Numbered from the stretch's first letter, positions 51,925 to 61,747 are shown. The stretch is 64,000 nt of DNA from Rhodococcus sp. IEGM 1409 (GCF_030056735.1 NZ_JASHKN010000009.1:124001-188000); one strand, 5' to 3'. Translations and numbers: made by a program. The notes: generated by a model not told the origin, from the sequence alone.

Positions 51925-52647
51925 GCCTGCGGCCGCAGCGCGCACGTAGGACACTTGGCTCTCGGGGACGAAGCGGCTGGTGGGACCGGTGACGCTGATG
52001 GCGGCAACGGGTTTGTCGTTGACACCGAATACCGGTGCCGCAACACACGCAAGACCCGGCGCCGATTCCTCGCGCTCGAACGCAATGCCGGTCTCGACCA
52101 CTCTGTTCAGTTGGGTGTTGAGAATGCCGGGCGCGACAATCGTGTGCGGGGTTCGGCGCGTCATCGGTTCCGACAACACTTCGCGGCGAAATTCGTTGTC
52201 GGAGAAAGCAAGGAGCGCCTTTCCGATTGCGGTGCAATACAGCGGTATCCGGCCGCCGGTCCGAGAAGGGGAGTTGGCTTGTCGATGGCCGCCGATCTTC
52301 GCGACGTACACGACGTCGTGGCCGTCACGGACCCCCAGGTGAACTGTCTCGTGGGTCCGCTCGTACAAGTCCTGGAGGAAAGGCATTGCCATCTCGAGAA
52401 GACTGCGTTCGAGGGAGGCGAGCATGCCGAGTTCGAAGAGGCCGCCGCTGAGTCGGTAACCGCCGTCGAGTCGGTCGAGTAACCGGTTCGCGACCAGTTC
52501 GTTGGCCAGGCGGTGCACGGTTGCCTTGTGCAGACCCGTCCGCTGGACCAGGGCGGCCAGAGGCAACACGTGGTCGTCGGCCCGGAAGGCGCGCAGGATC
52601 GTCACCGCCTTGCCGAGCACGGTGTCGAGGTTTGCGCTGCCAGTCAC
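51886..52647 (-). CDS. IclR-family transcriptional regulator
   Basis: 253 residues. N-terminal winged helix: VTILRAFRADDHVLPLAALVQRTGLHKATVHRLANELV. Effector domain: ETVHLGVRDGHDVVYVAKIGGHR, YCTAIGKALLAF, and ACVAAPVFGVNDKPVAAISVTGP. It diverges from mhpD-mhpF-mhpE, so it very likely controls that operon in response to an aromatic-derived ligand. The gene's end overlaps helR tail to tail. Confidence 0.92.
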   Translation of the reverse strand: MTGSANLDTVLGKAVTILRAFRADDHVLPLAALVQRTGLHKATVHRLANELVANRLLDRLDGGYRLSGGLFELGMLASLERSLLEMAMPFLQDLYERTHETVHLGVRDGHDVVYVAKIGGHRQANSPSRTGGRIPLYCTAIGKALLAFSDNEFRREVLSEPMTRRTPHTIVAPGILNTQLNRVVETGIAFEREESAPGLACVAAPVFGVNDKPVAAISVTGPTSRFVPESQVSYVRAAAAGLHSTIARRERLR

Positions 52648-52652
52648 CTGCC

Positions 52653-52665
52653 CAGCGTATCGCTG
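52653..52665. promoter_or_regulatory. possible IclR operator
   Basis: CAGCG and CGCTG flank TAT, between the divergent IclR (52647) and mhpD (52717) starts. The dyad is short, so support is mainly positional. Confidence 0.4.
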
Positions 52666-52716
52666 AGTGAGACAGTTCCCTGGCGCAATCTCGGTGCCGC
52701 GGCGAAAGTAGTGGCC

Positions 52717-53544
52717 ATGAGCCAGCCCACGAATACCAGTACAGCTAGCGAGACCGACATCGCAGCTGCTGCGGACCGCCTCGCAGCCGCCATCGCGAGC
52801 GGTACTCCCTGCGCGCCAGTGCGCGATCTGATCGGCGCCGACGACCTCGTCGCCGCCTACGCCGTCCAGCGTCGCGTCGACGAAATCCGTCGGCAGGCGG
52901 GTGCCGTGGTCGTAGGCCGCAAGATCGGTTTGACCTCGGTGGCAGTCCAGCAGCAGCTCGGTGTCGACCAGCCCGACCTCGGTGTGCTGTACGCCGACAT
53001 GGAGTTCCCGGCCGGCGGCGCCATCCCCATGAGTCGTTTGATCCAGCCCAAGGTCGAAGCGGAAGTGGCCTTCGTCCTCGGCGCCGACCTCGTGGACGGG
53101 CCACTGGACAGCGCCCAGGTTCGCGGCGCGATCGACTACGCCGTCGCCGCGATCGAGATCTGCGACAGCCGCATCGAGTCGTGGGACATCAAGTTCGGTG
53201 ACACCGTCGCCGACAATGCGTCCTCGGGCGTCTACGTCCTGGGAACCGAACGCCGCACCCTCGACGAGGTGGAACCCGCCGGCGTCGTCATGTCGATGTC
53301 CGTCGACGGCACCGAGGTGTCCACCGGCGTCGGAACCGCCTGCCTGGGCGATCCGATCGAAGCCGTCGTCTGGCTCGCCCGCACGGCGCGCGAGTTGGGG
53401 CAGCCGCTGACCGCAGGCCAGGTGATCCTGTCCGGCGCACTCGGCCCCATGGCGCCGGTCACCGCGGGCAACGAAGTCACCGTGACCGTCTCCGGACTCG
53501 GTTCCGTCACCACCAGTTTTTCCAGCGAAGAGGACAACGCATGA
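52717..53544 (+). CDS. mhpD: 2-keto-4-pentenoate (2-hydroxypenta-2,4-dienoate) hydratase
   Basis: 275 residues from ATG 52717. Fumarylacetoacetase-like fold: [63 protein letters not shown], with metal-binding Glu residues. It hydrates 2-hydroxypenta-2,4-dienoate to 4-hydroxy-2-oxovalerate, the first lower step after meta-cleavage of catechols or steroid ring fragments. The next gene overlaps by four bases. Confidence 0.92.
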   Translation: MSQPTNTSTASETDIAAAADRLAAAIASGTPCAPVRDLIGADDLVAAYAVQRRVDEIRRQAGAVVVGRKIGLTSVAVQQQLGVDQPDLGVLYADMEFPAGGAIPMSRLIQPKVEAEVAFVLGADLVDGPLDSAQVRGAIDYAVAAIEICDSRIESWDIKFGDTVADNASSGVYVLGTERRTLDEVEPAGVVMSMSVDGTEVSTGVGTACLGDPIEAVVWLARTARELGQPLTAGQVILSGALGPMAPVTAGNEVTVTVSGLGSVTTSFSSEEDNA

Positions 53545-54485
53545 GCAAGGTCAAGGTCGCGATCATCGGATCGGGCAACATCGGCACGGATCTCATGATC
53601 AAGGTGCTGCGGAACTCCGACTACCTGGAGATGGGCGCGATGGTCGGTATCGACCCCGCGTCGGACGGCCTCGCCCGCGCGGCGCGTCTGAACGTGCCGA
53701 TCACGGCAGAAGGTGTCGAAGGCCTGGTCGGTCTGCCGAACTTCGACGAGATCGAGATCGTCTTCGACGCCACCTCGGCAAAGGCTCACGTCGCCAACAA
53801 CGCGCGGTTGGCTCCCCTCGGCAAGCGCATGATCGACCTGACACCTGCCGCGATCGGACCGTACGTCGTACCGGCCGTCAACGCGGACGAGCACCTGGAC
53901 GCACCCAACGTCAACATGGTGACGTGTGGCGGCCAGGCCACCATCCCGATGGTTGCCGCTGTTTCTCGGGTGGTTCCGGTGGCGTACGCGGAGATCGTCG
54001 CGTCCATCGCCTCCAAGTCGGCCGGTCCCGGAACGCGCGCCAACATCGACGAGTTCACCGAGACCACGTCCGAGGCGATCGTGGCAGTCGGCGGCGCTCG
54101 TCGCGGCAAGGCCATCATCATCCTCAACCCCGCTGAGCCGCCGCTCATCATGCGCGACACGGTCTTCTGCCTCGTCGACGCGCCGGATCCGGCTGTTCAC
54201 GACGAGATCCGTCAGTCGATCGAGAAGATGGTCGGCGACGTCTCGGCATACGTCCCGGGCTACCGCCTCAAGCAGGAAGTCCAGATCACCGAGATCCCGG
54301 CCGACCAACCGGTCGAGACGTTGCTCGTCGACGGCAATCGCCCTACACACCAGGTGTCGGTGTTCCTCGAGGTCGAGGGCGCTGCACACTACCTGCCTGC
54401 GTACGCCGGCAATCTCGACATCATGACGTCCGCCGGAATGCAGATCGCGGAGCGCATCGCCCAGCAGAAGGAAGCAACCAAGTGA
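53541..54485 (+). CDS. mhpF: acetaldehyde dehydrogenase (acetylating)
   Basis: 314 residues. NAD-binding GSGNIGTD at the N-terminus, catalytic Cys about 129 in [11 protein letters not shown], and the dimerisation part [28 protein letters not shown]. It oxidises acetaldehyde to acetyl-CoA, channelled from the aldolase partner. It is the middle gene of a coupled operon, overlapping both neighbours by four bases. Confidence 0.95.
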   Translation: MSKVKVAIIGSGNIGTDLMIKVLRNSDYLEMGAMVGIDPASDGLARAARLNVPITAEGVEGLVGLPNFDEIEIVFDATSAKAHVANNARLAPLGKRMIDLTPAAIGPYVVPAVNADEHLDAPNVNMVTCGGQATIPMVAAVSRVVPVAYAEIVASIASKSAGPGTRANIDEFTETTSEAIVAVGGARRGKAIIILNPAEPPLIMRDTVFCLVDAPDPAVHDEIRQSIEKMVGDVSAYVPGYRLKQEVQITEIPADQPVETLLVDGNRPTHQVSVFLEVEGAAHYLPAYAGNLDIMTSAGMQIAERIAQQKEATK

Positions 54486-55510
54486 GCAACCGCAAGATCT
54501 TCGTCCAGGACGTCACCCTTCGTGACGGCATGCACGCTGTCCGCCACCGCATTTCGCCGACCGACGTCAAGCGGATCGTCACAGCTCTCGACGCTGCCGG
54601 CGTCGACGCGATCGAAGTTGCGCACGGTGACGGCCTCGCTGGTGGCTCGCTCAACTACGGTCCCGGCTCGAACACCGACTGGGAATGGATCGAAGCAGCA
54701 GCCGAGGTACTCGAGCACGCTCGCCTCACCACGCTGCTACTGCCCGGCGTCGGCACGATCAGTGAACTCAAGCATGCCTACGAACTGGGTGTACGCTCCG
54801 TTCGCGTTGCCACCCACTGCACCGAGGCCGACGTCTCCGCGCAGCACATCGAGACTGCCCGTGAAATCGGCATGGACGTCTCAGGCTTCCTGATGATGAG
54901 CCACATGGCACCGGCCGAGGAGTTGGCGAAGCAGGCCAAGCTGATGGAATCGTATGGCGCGCATTGCGTCTACGTCACCGACTCGGGTGGGCGCCTGGTG
55001 ATGAACGACGTCGCGGATCGTGTTCGCGCATACCGCGACATCCTCGACGAGGGCACCGAAATCGGTATCCACGCCCATGAGAATCTCTCACTCTCGGTTG
55101 CCAATTCCGTTGTGGCCGTGCAGAACGGCGTCACCCGCGTCGATGCTTCGCTGGCCGGGCACGGCGCCGGTGCCGGTAACTGCCCCCTCGAAGCGTTCAT
55201 CGCCGTCGCGAACATCGAGGAGTGGGAGCACGGCTGCGACCTGTTCGCGCTGCAGGATGCTGCCGACGACATCGTCCGTCCGCTGCAGGATCGGCCGGTC
55301 CGCGTCGATCGCGAAACCCTCACACTGGGCTACGCAGGCGTGTACTCGAGCTTCCTGCGCCACGCCGAGGCTGCGTCGGAGCGCTACGGAATCGACGTTC
55401 GCACACTGCTGCTCGAAGCCGGACGTCGTCGTCTGGTGGGTGGCCAGGAGGACATGATCGTCGACATCGCGCTCACCCTCGCAGCGCAGGCGGCAAAGGA
55501 AGCTGTCTGA
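54482..55510 (+). CDS. mhpE: 4-hydroxy-2-oxovalerate aldolase
   Basis: 342 residues. [13 protein letters not shown] (catalytic and metal-binding start), [29 protein letters not shown] and [16 protein letters not shown] (metal-binding His). C-terminal communication domain present. It splits 4-hydroxy-2-oxovalerate to pyruvate and acetaldehyde and forms the channelling complex with the dehydrogenase. A terminator follows. Confidence 0.95.
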   Translation: MSNRKIFVQDVTLRDGMHAVRHRISPTDVKRIVTALDAAGVDAIEVAHGDGLAGGSLNYGPGSNTDWEWIEAAAEVLEHARLTTLLLPGVGTISELKHAYELGVRSVRVATHCTEADVSAQHIETAREIGMDVSGFLMMSHMAPAEELAKQAKLMESYGAHCVYVTDSGGRLVMNDVADRVRAYRDILDEGTEIGIHAHENLSLSVANSVVAVQNGVTRVDASLAGHGAGAGNCPLEAFIAVANIEEWEHGCDLFALQDAADDIVRPLQDRPVRVDRETLTLGYAGVYSSFLRHAEAASERYGIDVRTLLLEAGRRRLVGGQEDMIVDIALTLAAQAAKEAV

Positions 55511-55535
55511 CGCGCTGACGAGTTCGCTGATACCC

Positions 55536-55573
55536 GAGTCCCGCTCCCGTCTCCGGACGGGGCGGGACTCTTT
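55536..55573 (+). terminator. terminator of the mhpDFE operon
   Basis: GAGTCCCGC (55536-55544) pairs with GCGGGACTC (55562-55570), an inner stem CCCGTC/GACGGG extends it, and TTT follows. It is typical and lies 26 bases after the operon's stop. Confidence 0.88.
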
Positions 55574-55581
55574 CACGCACA

Positions 55582-55613
55582 GGCCGGTGGTGACCTTTCG
55601 GTCGCCACCGGCC
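55582..55613 (-). terminator. terminator of the hydrolase gene
   Basis: GGCCGGTGGTGAC (55582-55594) pairs with GTCGCCACCGGCC (55601-55613) with one mismatch and a 6-base loop. It lies just after the - strand gene ending at 55627. Confidence 0.78.
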
Positions 55614-55626
55614 TGGGTTGAATGAC

Positions 55627-56448
55627 TTACTTGGCGATGAAGTCGAGAATGTCTGCGTCCAAAGCCTTCTGGTAGTCGCCGTAGATTCCGTGCGGCGCAC
55701 CCTTGTAGATCTTCAACGTGCCGTCCTTGACCAATTCGATTGCCTTGAGGGCGGCCGCGCCGATGGGAACGATCTGGTCGTCGTCACCCTGCGCAATGAA
55801 GACGGGAACGGTCAACGCCTTCAAGTCCTCGGTGAAGTCCGTCTCCGAGAACGCCTTGACACAGTCGTAGGCAGCTGCCAGATTGACCAGCATTCCCTGG
55901 CGCCAGAAATCGTCTTTCGCACCCTGGGACACGTTCGACCCTTCGCGATTTGCGCCGAAGAACGGCTCGGCGATGTCGCGATAGAACTGCGAACGGTCAG
56001 TGAGAACTCCGGAGCGGATGTCGTCGAACGCTTCGATCGGTGTGCCCTCCGGGTTGTTCTCCGACTTCACCATGATCGGCGGAACGGCGCCGGCGGTGAT
56101 CACCTTGGCAACACGCCCTGCGCCGTGTTGCGCTGCGTACCGAACGACCTCGCCGCCTCCGGTCGAGTGACCGACGAGCGTCAGATCGTGGAGGTCGAGG
56201 GCCTCGACGAGTTCAGCCAGATCACGGGCATAGGTATCCATGTCGTTACCCTGATAGGTCTTCGAAGACCGGCCGTGGCCGCGACGGTCGTGTGCGATGG
56301 CACGGTAACCGGCGTCGGCGAGCACCTTGAGTTCCAACTGCCAGGCGTCCGAGGAAAGGGGCCAGCCGTGGCTGAGCAGCACAGGCCTTCCGGTGCCCTG
56401 TTCGGTGTAGTAGATCTCGGTTCCGTCGGAAGTGGTGATGTACGGCAT
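55627..56448 (-). CDS. alpha/beta hydrolase, cofactor-free chloroperoxidase type
   Basis: 273 residues. RPVLLSHGWPLSSDAWQ, AHDRRGHGRSSKTYQGNDMDTYA, the nucleophile elbow GHSTGGGEVVRYAAQH, and acid/His in IAQGDDDQIVPIG and KGAPHGIYGDY. The GHSTGGGE and GHGRSS patterns fit non-heme chloroperoxidases/perhydrolases, which are esterases with side haloperoxidase activity. It sits beside, but opposite to, the meta-cleavage operon. Confidence 0.9.
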   Translation of the reverse strand: MPYITTSDGTEIYYTEQGTGRPVLLSHGWPLSSDAWQLELKVLADAGYRAIAHDRRGHGRSSKTYQGNDMDTYARDLAELVEALDLHDLTLVGHSTGGGEVVRYAAQHGAGRVAKVITAGAVPPIMVKSENNPEGTPIEAFDDIRSGVLTDRSQFYRDIAEPFFGANREGSNVSQGAKDDFWRQGMLVNLAAAYDCVKAFSETDFTEDLKALTVPVFIAQGDDDQIVPIGAAALKAIELVKDGTLKIYKGAPHGIYGDYQKALDADILDFIAK

Positions 56449-56569
56449 GATGTCCTCCTGGGCGAAAGGTTCTCGGTGGGTAACAAGAACATTCGTCCAC
56501 TTCGGGAGCGATGTCGTCGCTGCTGGCTTCCATTGTGGGGGGAGTGCTATCCGGGGATCCCACTACCGG

Positions 56570-58393
56570 CTAACTGGTAGTGGGATCGATTCGAACGGTA
56601 ATGGTGGTGCCACCACCGACCGGGCTCGAGATCGTCAGAGTTCCCCCAACCGCGGCAACGCGGTCCTGCAGCCCGATCAGACCCGAACCGCTGTCGGCGT
56701 CTGCGCCCCCCTTGCCATCGTCACTGACGGTGAGATCCAGACGACCCTCTTGCGAGACGGCCGCGATCGTGACCACGGACGCGTCGGCATATTTCGCGGT
56801 GTTGGTGAGCGCTTCGGCTACAACGTAGTACGCCGCGACTTCCACGGAATCGGGTAGCCGGGTGACGATCTCGGCTGTGAGCGCGACCGGGATCGGACTG
56901 CGGCGAGCCAAAGTCTTCAGCGCCGGCGCGAGACCGCCGCGGGACAGGATGGCCGGGTGAATCCCTCGCGAGAGTTCACGAAGATCGGTATTGACTTGCG
57001 CCAGTGTTTCAACGGTGCGGTCCAAGCTGATTCGCAGCTCGTCGAACCCGTCGGGAACTGCGGCCTGAGCGCCGCGTAACTCCATCCCGAGAGAGACGAT
57101 CCGCTGTTGCGCCCCGTCGTGCAGGTCACGTTCGATGGTTCGGCGGGCTTGATCGGCTGCAGCCACGACGCGCGCCCTGGACCGTGTGAGCTCGCGCCTG
57201 GTTTCACTGTTGTAGACCGCTGTTGCAAGCAGGTCTGCGAAGTCGGTCAACCAGTCCTCGACGTCACTCTCGAATACACGCCCCGTACCGCCGATGATTA
57301 CAGCTCCCCACGTCCGGCCGTCGACGTTGATCGGTACCCCGATTCCCGTACGCAACCCGCGTCCGCGCAGCCGCTCCACGATCGCGCCTGTCGCAGTGGT
57401 GAAGTCGATGGCAGTCGGCGCACCCGTAGTCGCGACGATCGTGCAGACGTTGTATCCACCGACAGGGAAGCGTTCACCCGGGATCAAGCATTCTCCGGTT
57501 GTCGTATCGTCCCGCGCGGAAAGAATTGTGAAGTAGTCGTCGTCGTAACGCACGACGGACACGTGTTCGATGTCCAGTCCGTCGGCCAACTCCGCGGCGA
57601 CAGCATGATGGACATCGTCGGGTTCGGCTCGCAAGGCAACAAGTGTCGCTACGCGTCGCAGTGAAGCCTGCTGACGCGCCAACGCGAGGGTCTGTTCGAG
57701 GAGTACCCCTCGATCTCGCACAGCGGCAAGCAGGGCCTCCAGCGACGGTACGATCCGTTCAACGCGGCGAGTATCGGCCTGGGTCAACTCTGCCGGTACA
57801 AGAAGCGAACCCGCGACACAGTCTCCGTCCCGTAGTACGATCCGCCTCTGCCCGGGCCCCACCGGGGCATCCGCGGGCCCTAACTTCGCATACGGCGCAG
57901 GCAGGTCGAGCACGGCCGACAATCGCGCGCTCGCGTCGTCAAGCGTCTCCACTACATTCGATGTCCGAAGCATCGTCCGAGCCAGCGCAGCCAACAGATC
58001 CGCCTCGCGACGACGCTGATCCGATTCCATGGCGCGAAGACGTGACTGACCGACGAGGACGTTGGTCAGCAAGGCCAGAACGAGAAAAACCACCACTGCC
58101 GGTACAAGACTTTCGCTGCTTTCGACGACGTGGATGTAGGCGTACGCGGCAGCGCTGGCAACCGACGTCGCAATTGACAGCCGAAATCCCCAGCCTGCCG
58201 ATACGACGAGGACACCGAAGAGAAAAACAGCACCGAACGCGTTCTCGGGTGCAATCCGCTTCAACATCAGAACGAGAAGAATCTCCACGACAATCAAACC
58301 CGCAGCGAGGGCGATGCCCCAACCGAGTGGAGGAGCGCTCGGGCGCAGCACGGTCGTGACGAGACGGCTGCGCAACGGAACTGACGAAGTCAT
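56570..58393 (-). CDS. sensor histidine kinase with GAF domain (NarX/HisKA_3 type)
   Basis: 607 residues from ATG 58393. The first 125 residues contain four or five transmembrane helices. A coiled linker and GAF-like region follow (about 200-400; IEHVSVVRYDDDYFTILSARD, GIGVPINVDGRTWGAVIIGG). HisKA_3 phospho-acceptor: ARRTIERDLHDGAQQRIVSLGMEL. ATPase: YYVVAEALTNTAKYADAS, SDDGKGGA, GLIGLQDRVAAVGG. It signals to a NarL-type regulator, probably that at 58871. It diverges from a lone receiver domain. Confidence 0.9.
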   Translation of the reverse strand: MTSSVPLRSRLVTTVLRPSAPPLGWGIALAAGLIVVEILLVLMLKRIAPENAFGAVFLFGVLVVSAGWGFRLSIATSVASAAAYAYIHVVESSESLVPAVVVFLVLALLTNVLVGQSRLRAMESDQRRREADLLAALARTMLRTSNVVETLDDASARLSAVLDLPAPYAKLGPADAPVGPGQRRIVLRDGDCVAGSLLVPAELTQADTRRVERIVPSLEALLAAVRDRGVLLEQTLALARQQASLRRVATLVALRAEPDDVHHAVAAELADGLDIEHVSVVRYDDDYFTILSARDDTTTGECLIPGERFPVGGYNVCTIVATTGAPTAIDFTTATGAIVERLRGRGLRTGIGVPINVDGRTWGAVIIGGTGRVFESDVEDWLTDFADLLATAVYNSETRRELTRSRARVVAAADQARRTIERDLHDGAQQRIVSLGMELRGAQAAVPDGFDELRISLDRTVETLAQVNTDLRELSRGIHPAILSRGGLAPALKTLARRSPIPVALTAEIVTRLPDSVEVAAYYVVAEALTNTAKYADASVVTIAAVSQEGRLDLTVSDDGKGGADADSGSGLIGLQDRVAAVGGTLTISSPVGGGTTITVRIDPTTS

Positions 58394-58468
58394 CGGACGC
58401 CCGGGTTTCCCGAGAAAGTACGGGTAGCGGTAATGCCGGGTGCGCCGAGCTCTGACAGCCTTGACAGG

Positions 58469-58843
58469 GTGAAGTCTTCCGACCGGAGCTGCCTCATCGT
58501 CGACGACAGCGATGCATTCTGCACCGCTGCACGACGAGTGCTCGAGGCTGCGGGCATGACGGTTGTCGGAACCGCATCCAGCCTCGGCACGGCCGTCACA
58601 GTGGCCGAAGCTACCCACCCCGACCTGGTCCTGGTGGACATCGACCTCGGTTTCGAAAGCGGTTTCGACGTGGTGGAGGTTCTCCACGCCGCCGGTTTGG
58701 CACCGACGCCGGCAATCATCCTTGTGTCGACACACGACGAAGAAGACTTCGCCGATCTTGTCGAATCGAGTTCAGCCATCGGATTCCTCTCGAAGTTCGA
58801 TCTGTCCGCAGACTCGATTGCGCGGATTCTCTCGCGAGGGTGA
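58469..58843 (+). CDS. stand-alone response-regulator receiver domain
   Basis: 124 residues from GTG 58469; ATG 58433 would give 136. The receiver fold has LIVDDSDAF (acidic pocket), VLVDIDLGFESGFDV (phospho-Asp) and STHDEEDF. The conserved Lys is in FLSKFDLS. No output domain follows, since the gene ends there. It may act as a phosphate sink or adaptor between the kinase and the NarL regulator. Confidence 0.85.
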   Translation: MKSSDRSCLIVDDSDAFCTAARRVLEAAGMTVVGTASSLGTAVTVAEATHPDLVLVDIDLGFESGFDVVEVLHAAGLAPTPAIILVSTHDEEDFADLVESSSAIGFLSKFDLSADSIARILSRG

Positions 58844-58870
58844 GTGTGTCGATTCAAACGCCGATACCCG

Positions 58871-59527
58871 TCAGCTGACGGTATCGAGATACATGATGAC
58901 CGCGCGCACGCGGCGATGGTCGTCGGCGGTATCTTCCAGATCGAGCTTGGTGAGGATGCTCCGCACGTGCTTTTCGACGGTGCCCTCGGCGATCCACAGC
59001 CGACGCCCTATCCCCGCGTTCGACAGTCCTTCCGCCATGAGCGTCAGCACTTCTCGCTCGCGGACGCTCAGTGCCGCCAACGGGTCGTCACGTCGCCTGG
59101 CCGCCACCAATTCGTAGACCAGAGCGGGATCGATAACCGAGGCACCGGCTGCGATCCTGTCGAGCGTCGCGACGAAATCGTCTACGTCGGTCACTCGACT
59201 CTTGAGGAGGTACCCGATCCCCTTCCCTCCGTCGAGAAGCTCCAACGCATGATCGACCTCGATATGTGCTGACAGTAAAAGTATTGCAACGGAGGGGAAC
59301 TCTCTCCTTATTCTCAGCGCTGCGTCGAGCCCTTCCGAGGTGTTCGACGGTGGCATCCGGATGTCGATGATGGCCAGTTGCGGATTCTGCCCGCCGACCA
59401 GTGTCAGCAGTTCGCCCGCATCCCCTGCCTGTCCGACGATTTCCAGCCCTGCCCGAGTGAGCAGACTGGCCAACCCCTCCCGTAGGAGCACGTCGTCGTC
59501 GGCGATCACCACTCGCAGGGCCGTCAC
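58871..59527 (-). CDS. NarL/FixJ-type response regulator
   Basis: 218 residues from GTG 59527. Receiver: VVIADDDVLLREGLASLLT, AIIDIRMPPSNTSEGLDA (phospho-Asp), YLLKSRV (Lys). C-terminal LuxR HTH: LSVREREVLTLMAEGLSNAGIGRRLWIAEGTVEKHV. The frame upstream lacks similarity and would overlap the promoter. It is the expected partner of the kinase at 56570 and converges on the stand-alone receiver. Confidence 0.9.
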   Translation of the reverse strand: MTALRVVIADDDVLLREGLASLLTRAGLEIVGQAGDAGELLTLVGGQNPQLAIIDIRMPPSNTSEGLDAALRIRREFPSVAILLLSAHIEVDHALELLDGGKGIGYLLKSRVTDVDDFVATLDRIAAGASVIDPALVYELVAARRRDDPLAALSVREREVLTLMAEGLSNAGIGRRLWIAEGTVEKHVRSILTKLDLEDTADDHRRVRAVIMYLDTVS

Positions 59528-60199
59528 AAGACTCGGCTCGATGTCTGCTGCACGAGGGCCGCCTTCCGATTGCAGTCCGCACTCGCAGAGTGCGTGGCGG
59601 CCCGAGAAGGGACCACCGCTTAAAAGATAACGGACATATGCCACCTTCACCGCTCTGATCTCGCGGAGCGAAACCGTCGTACGCAGATTCCGCACTCAAC
59701 GCTGCGAGTCGCCCCCGCATCATCACAAGTCCGACCCTATTGATTGCTGAAAATGCCTGCAGCCGAATGGTTGTCATTTGACACGAGGATGCACTGCCGA
59801 GTCTCCCAGCTCTCGTCACCGCTCGACATTTCGGTCAAGACCCGAGACCACCACGCTCGAAGCCAGGAGTTCTATATTCTGAGCCCGCGGGAGCTGCCCC
59901 GAATACCGTGACGCGCTGAGGTCTGTCCTCGACACCGCATCGTCGGTAGTCGAAAGCCAGTCGGCGGCGATGCGCGCCGCGGCGACCGCACATACCGAAG
60001 GGAGTGTCATCGACGTCTCCGTCGACCAGCACTGCACCGGGGGCCGCCACCCAGATCAGGTTGCTCGCACCGACGTAGCGGCCCCGTACGTCGCAGTCGC
60101 GACGTTGATGCGTTCAATCAGGGCGGCGGGTAAATCACGAGGTGGCACAGGTCGTCCTTTACCCCGGGCACTTCACCATCTGCAGAAGAGATTGACTGA
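59528..60199. other. 670-bp region without a confident gene; possible decayed oxidoreductase
   Basis: On the - strand between 60160 and 59816 two frames carry protein-like segments: LIWVAAPGAVLVDGDVDDTP, then SVCAVAAARIAADWLSTTDDAV in another frame. The second resembles the last helix of FAD-dependent oxidoreductases, so a frameshifted remnant is possible. The rest (59528-59815) shows no gene; it may hold the promoter of the NarL regulator. Confidence 0.35.
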
Positions 60200-60706
60200 T
60201 CATCGTGCCGAGTTCAGGTCGCGTACAAGTTGAGGTGTCCGCCACCGGCCGATCTCGAACGGCCACCGCCGCAGCGGATAAGCGAGACGGGCCACGAAGT
60301 AGTTGACGTATTCGACGACGCCGAATGCCCACGTCACCACGATGGCCGCCGCAGTGACGAAATGATCTGGTAGCCAGATGAGAACGCCGAGGAGACCGAC
60401 CGCCAAGACGACAATGTCGAGGACCCGAAACACACGGTAGAGCGCTGCGAGGCGGGCCGGCATCGGTGCCTGCTCGACCCAGTCTCGGGCAAGCAGCCAA
60501 TAGACACCTGCTTGTACGAGCACCACGAGCAGCGGGACCAGCGCCGACCACAGCGCTGCGGAGTCTTGCGGACCTTCGAGCCGAGGCATCACGACGCCGA
60601 CAGCCACAGCGGCAAATGCTCCCGCGGCGGCCAGTTCGCCAAGACCGAGGCTCAGGTACCTGCGTCGCAAACTCTTTCGCCGTTGATCCACCACGTAGGA
60701 AACCAT
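60200..60706 (-). CDS. membrane protein, four transmembrane helices
   Basis: 168 residues from ATG 60706. A basic N-terminus (VDQRRKSLRRRYLSLGLG) precedes hydrophobic segments: AAAGAFAAVAVGVVM, ALVPLLVVLVQAGVYWLL, VLDIVVLAVGLLGVLIWL, and FVTAAAIVVTWAFGVVEYVN. The C-terminus is polar. Function unknown, no close family recalled. Confidence 0.72.
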   Translation of the reverse strand: MVSYVVDQRRKSLRRRYLSLGLGELAAAGAFAAVAVGVVMPRLEGPQDSAALWSALVPLLVVLVQAGVYWLLARDWVEQAPMPARLAALYRVFRVLDIVVLAVGLLGVLIWLPDHFVTAAAIVVTWAFGVVEYVNYFVARLAYPLRRWPFEIGRWRTPQLVRDLNSAR

Positions 60707-60797
60707 ATCCGTTGATCACCACGCAGCAGGTGCGCATCAGCTGCGAGGCTTTGCCTAAGATCGATCGAAAGGCAGTCACGTGTAAAGAAGTTGGTGT

Positions 60798-61157
60798 GTG
60801 ATGGTGCGATTGGCCATGGTTACGTTCGATGCAATGGATGCCCGATCGCTTGCCACCTGGTGGTCGGAACGATTGCGCAATGCGAGTGTCGATGGTGACG
60901 AAGATTTCCTGACGGTGACAGCCCCGGATCTCCCGCTCACTCTCGGTTTCCAACGGACCGATCAGGCTCGCAGTCAAAGGAATACACTTCATCTCGACTT
61001 CGACCTGGAGCCGCAGGATCCTCCACGAGACGAGGTGGTCGCGGCATTCGTCGCGGCAGGCGCAGCCCACGTCGAGCGCCATGAGTCGGGCGGATCATCC
61101 TGGGACGTGTTGGCGGATCCGGCGGGAAACCTTTTCTGCGTTGGTGATCCGCACTAG
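60798..61157 (+). CDS. glyoxalase-like (VOC) domain protein
   Basis: 119 residues. It starts RLAMVTFDAMDARSLATWWSERL, has RNTLHLDFDLEPQDP and ends HVERHESGGSSWDVLADPAGNLFCVGDPH, the single-module glyoxalase-like pattern. ATG 60798 and GTG 60801 are both possible. Function unknown; family members often bind small ligands. Confidence 0.8.
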   Translation: MMVRLAMVTFDAMDARSLATWWSERLRNASVDGDEDFLTVTAPDLPLTLGFQRTDQARSQRNTLHLDFDLEPQDPPRDEVVAAFVAAGAAHVERHESGGSSWDVLADPAGNLFCVGDPH

Positions 61158-61331
61158 GGCCTGTCTGAAAACTAGTCCGAGATCGAGTCCACTGCTCATC
61201 CGACAAAGCCTGAAAGTGCGTCACCCGATCAGCGGTACATACATTCGTTCGCATACAGTCGGTTGTGTCCCAGCGGCACCCCAGACTGGAAAGTCCGCTG
61301 TGTCAAAATCTACCGATAGGGGGCTGGACGG

Positions 61332-61703
61332 GTGGAATCGCCTGACTTACTGGGTCTGACGGCCTCACTGACGTCGTCGACGCTGATCTTCGCGGTCGTT
61401 GCTGGGCTCATGCCGCGACTCGTCGGTGATGAACCGAATCCCGTTGTCGGCATACGGACGAAGGCGACGAGCTCGAGCCCCGAGGCGTGGCAATTGGCCC
61501 ATCAGATTGCGCAGCCGCTTCTGCGCCGGACGGTGTGGACAGCCGTAGCGGGACTGTGCGTGCAGGCCGCGATCGGTGTCGTGACAGGTTTCGGATCTGT
61601 GGCGTCGGCTGTCGCTTCAACGGTCGTGTGTCTAGCAGTGCTCGTCGCCATGCTTTATGCGGCGTTGAAGGGCAACGCCGCAGCAAAATCGTTGCGGCGT
61701 TGA
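61332..61703 (+). CDS. SdpI-like membrane protein
   Basis: 123 residues from GTG 61332. Hydrophobic segments: LTASLTSSTLIFAVVAGLMP, VWTAVAGLCVQAAIGVVTG and VASTVVCLAVLVAMLYAALK. NPVVGIRTKATSSSPEAWQLAHQIA is the SdpI-type signature (immunity protein to a secreted killing factor in Bacillus), used here as family name only. Confidence 0.78.
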   Translation: MESPDLLGLTASLTSSTLIFAVVAGLMPRLVGDEPNPVVGIRTKATSSSPEAWQLAHQIAQPLLRRTVWTAVAGLCVQAAIGVVTGFGSVASAVASTVVCLAVLVAMLYAALKGNAAAKSLRR

Positions 61704-61747
61704 CCGCCTGGGCCCACAGTTGTCAGACGTGCCCTAGTTCTCCGCTT

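Noticed and set aside
53232-54389. 385-codon - strand open frame
   Set aside because: Antisense to mhpD and mhpF, both of which are secure.
55618-56580. 320-codon + strand open frame
   Set aside because: Antisense to the chloroperoxidase-like hydrolase gene. No domain.
61158-61331. Non-coding stretch between the VOC and SdpI-like genes
   Set aside because: Inspected for a small RNA or terminator. Only weak inverted repeats were found, so no call is made.
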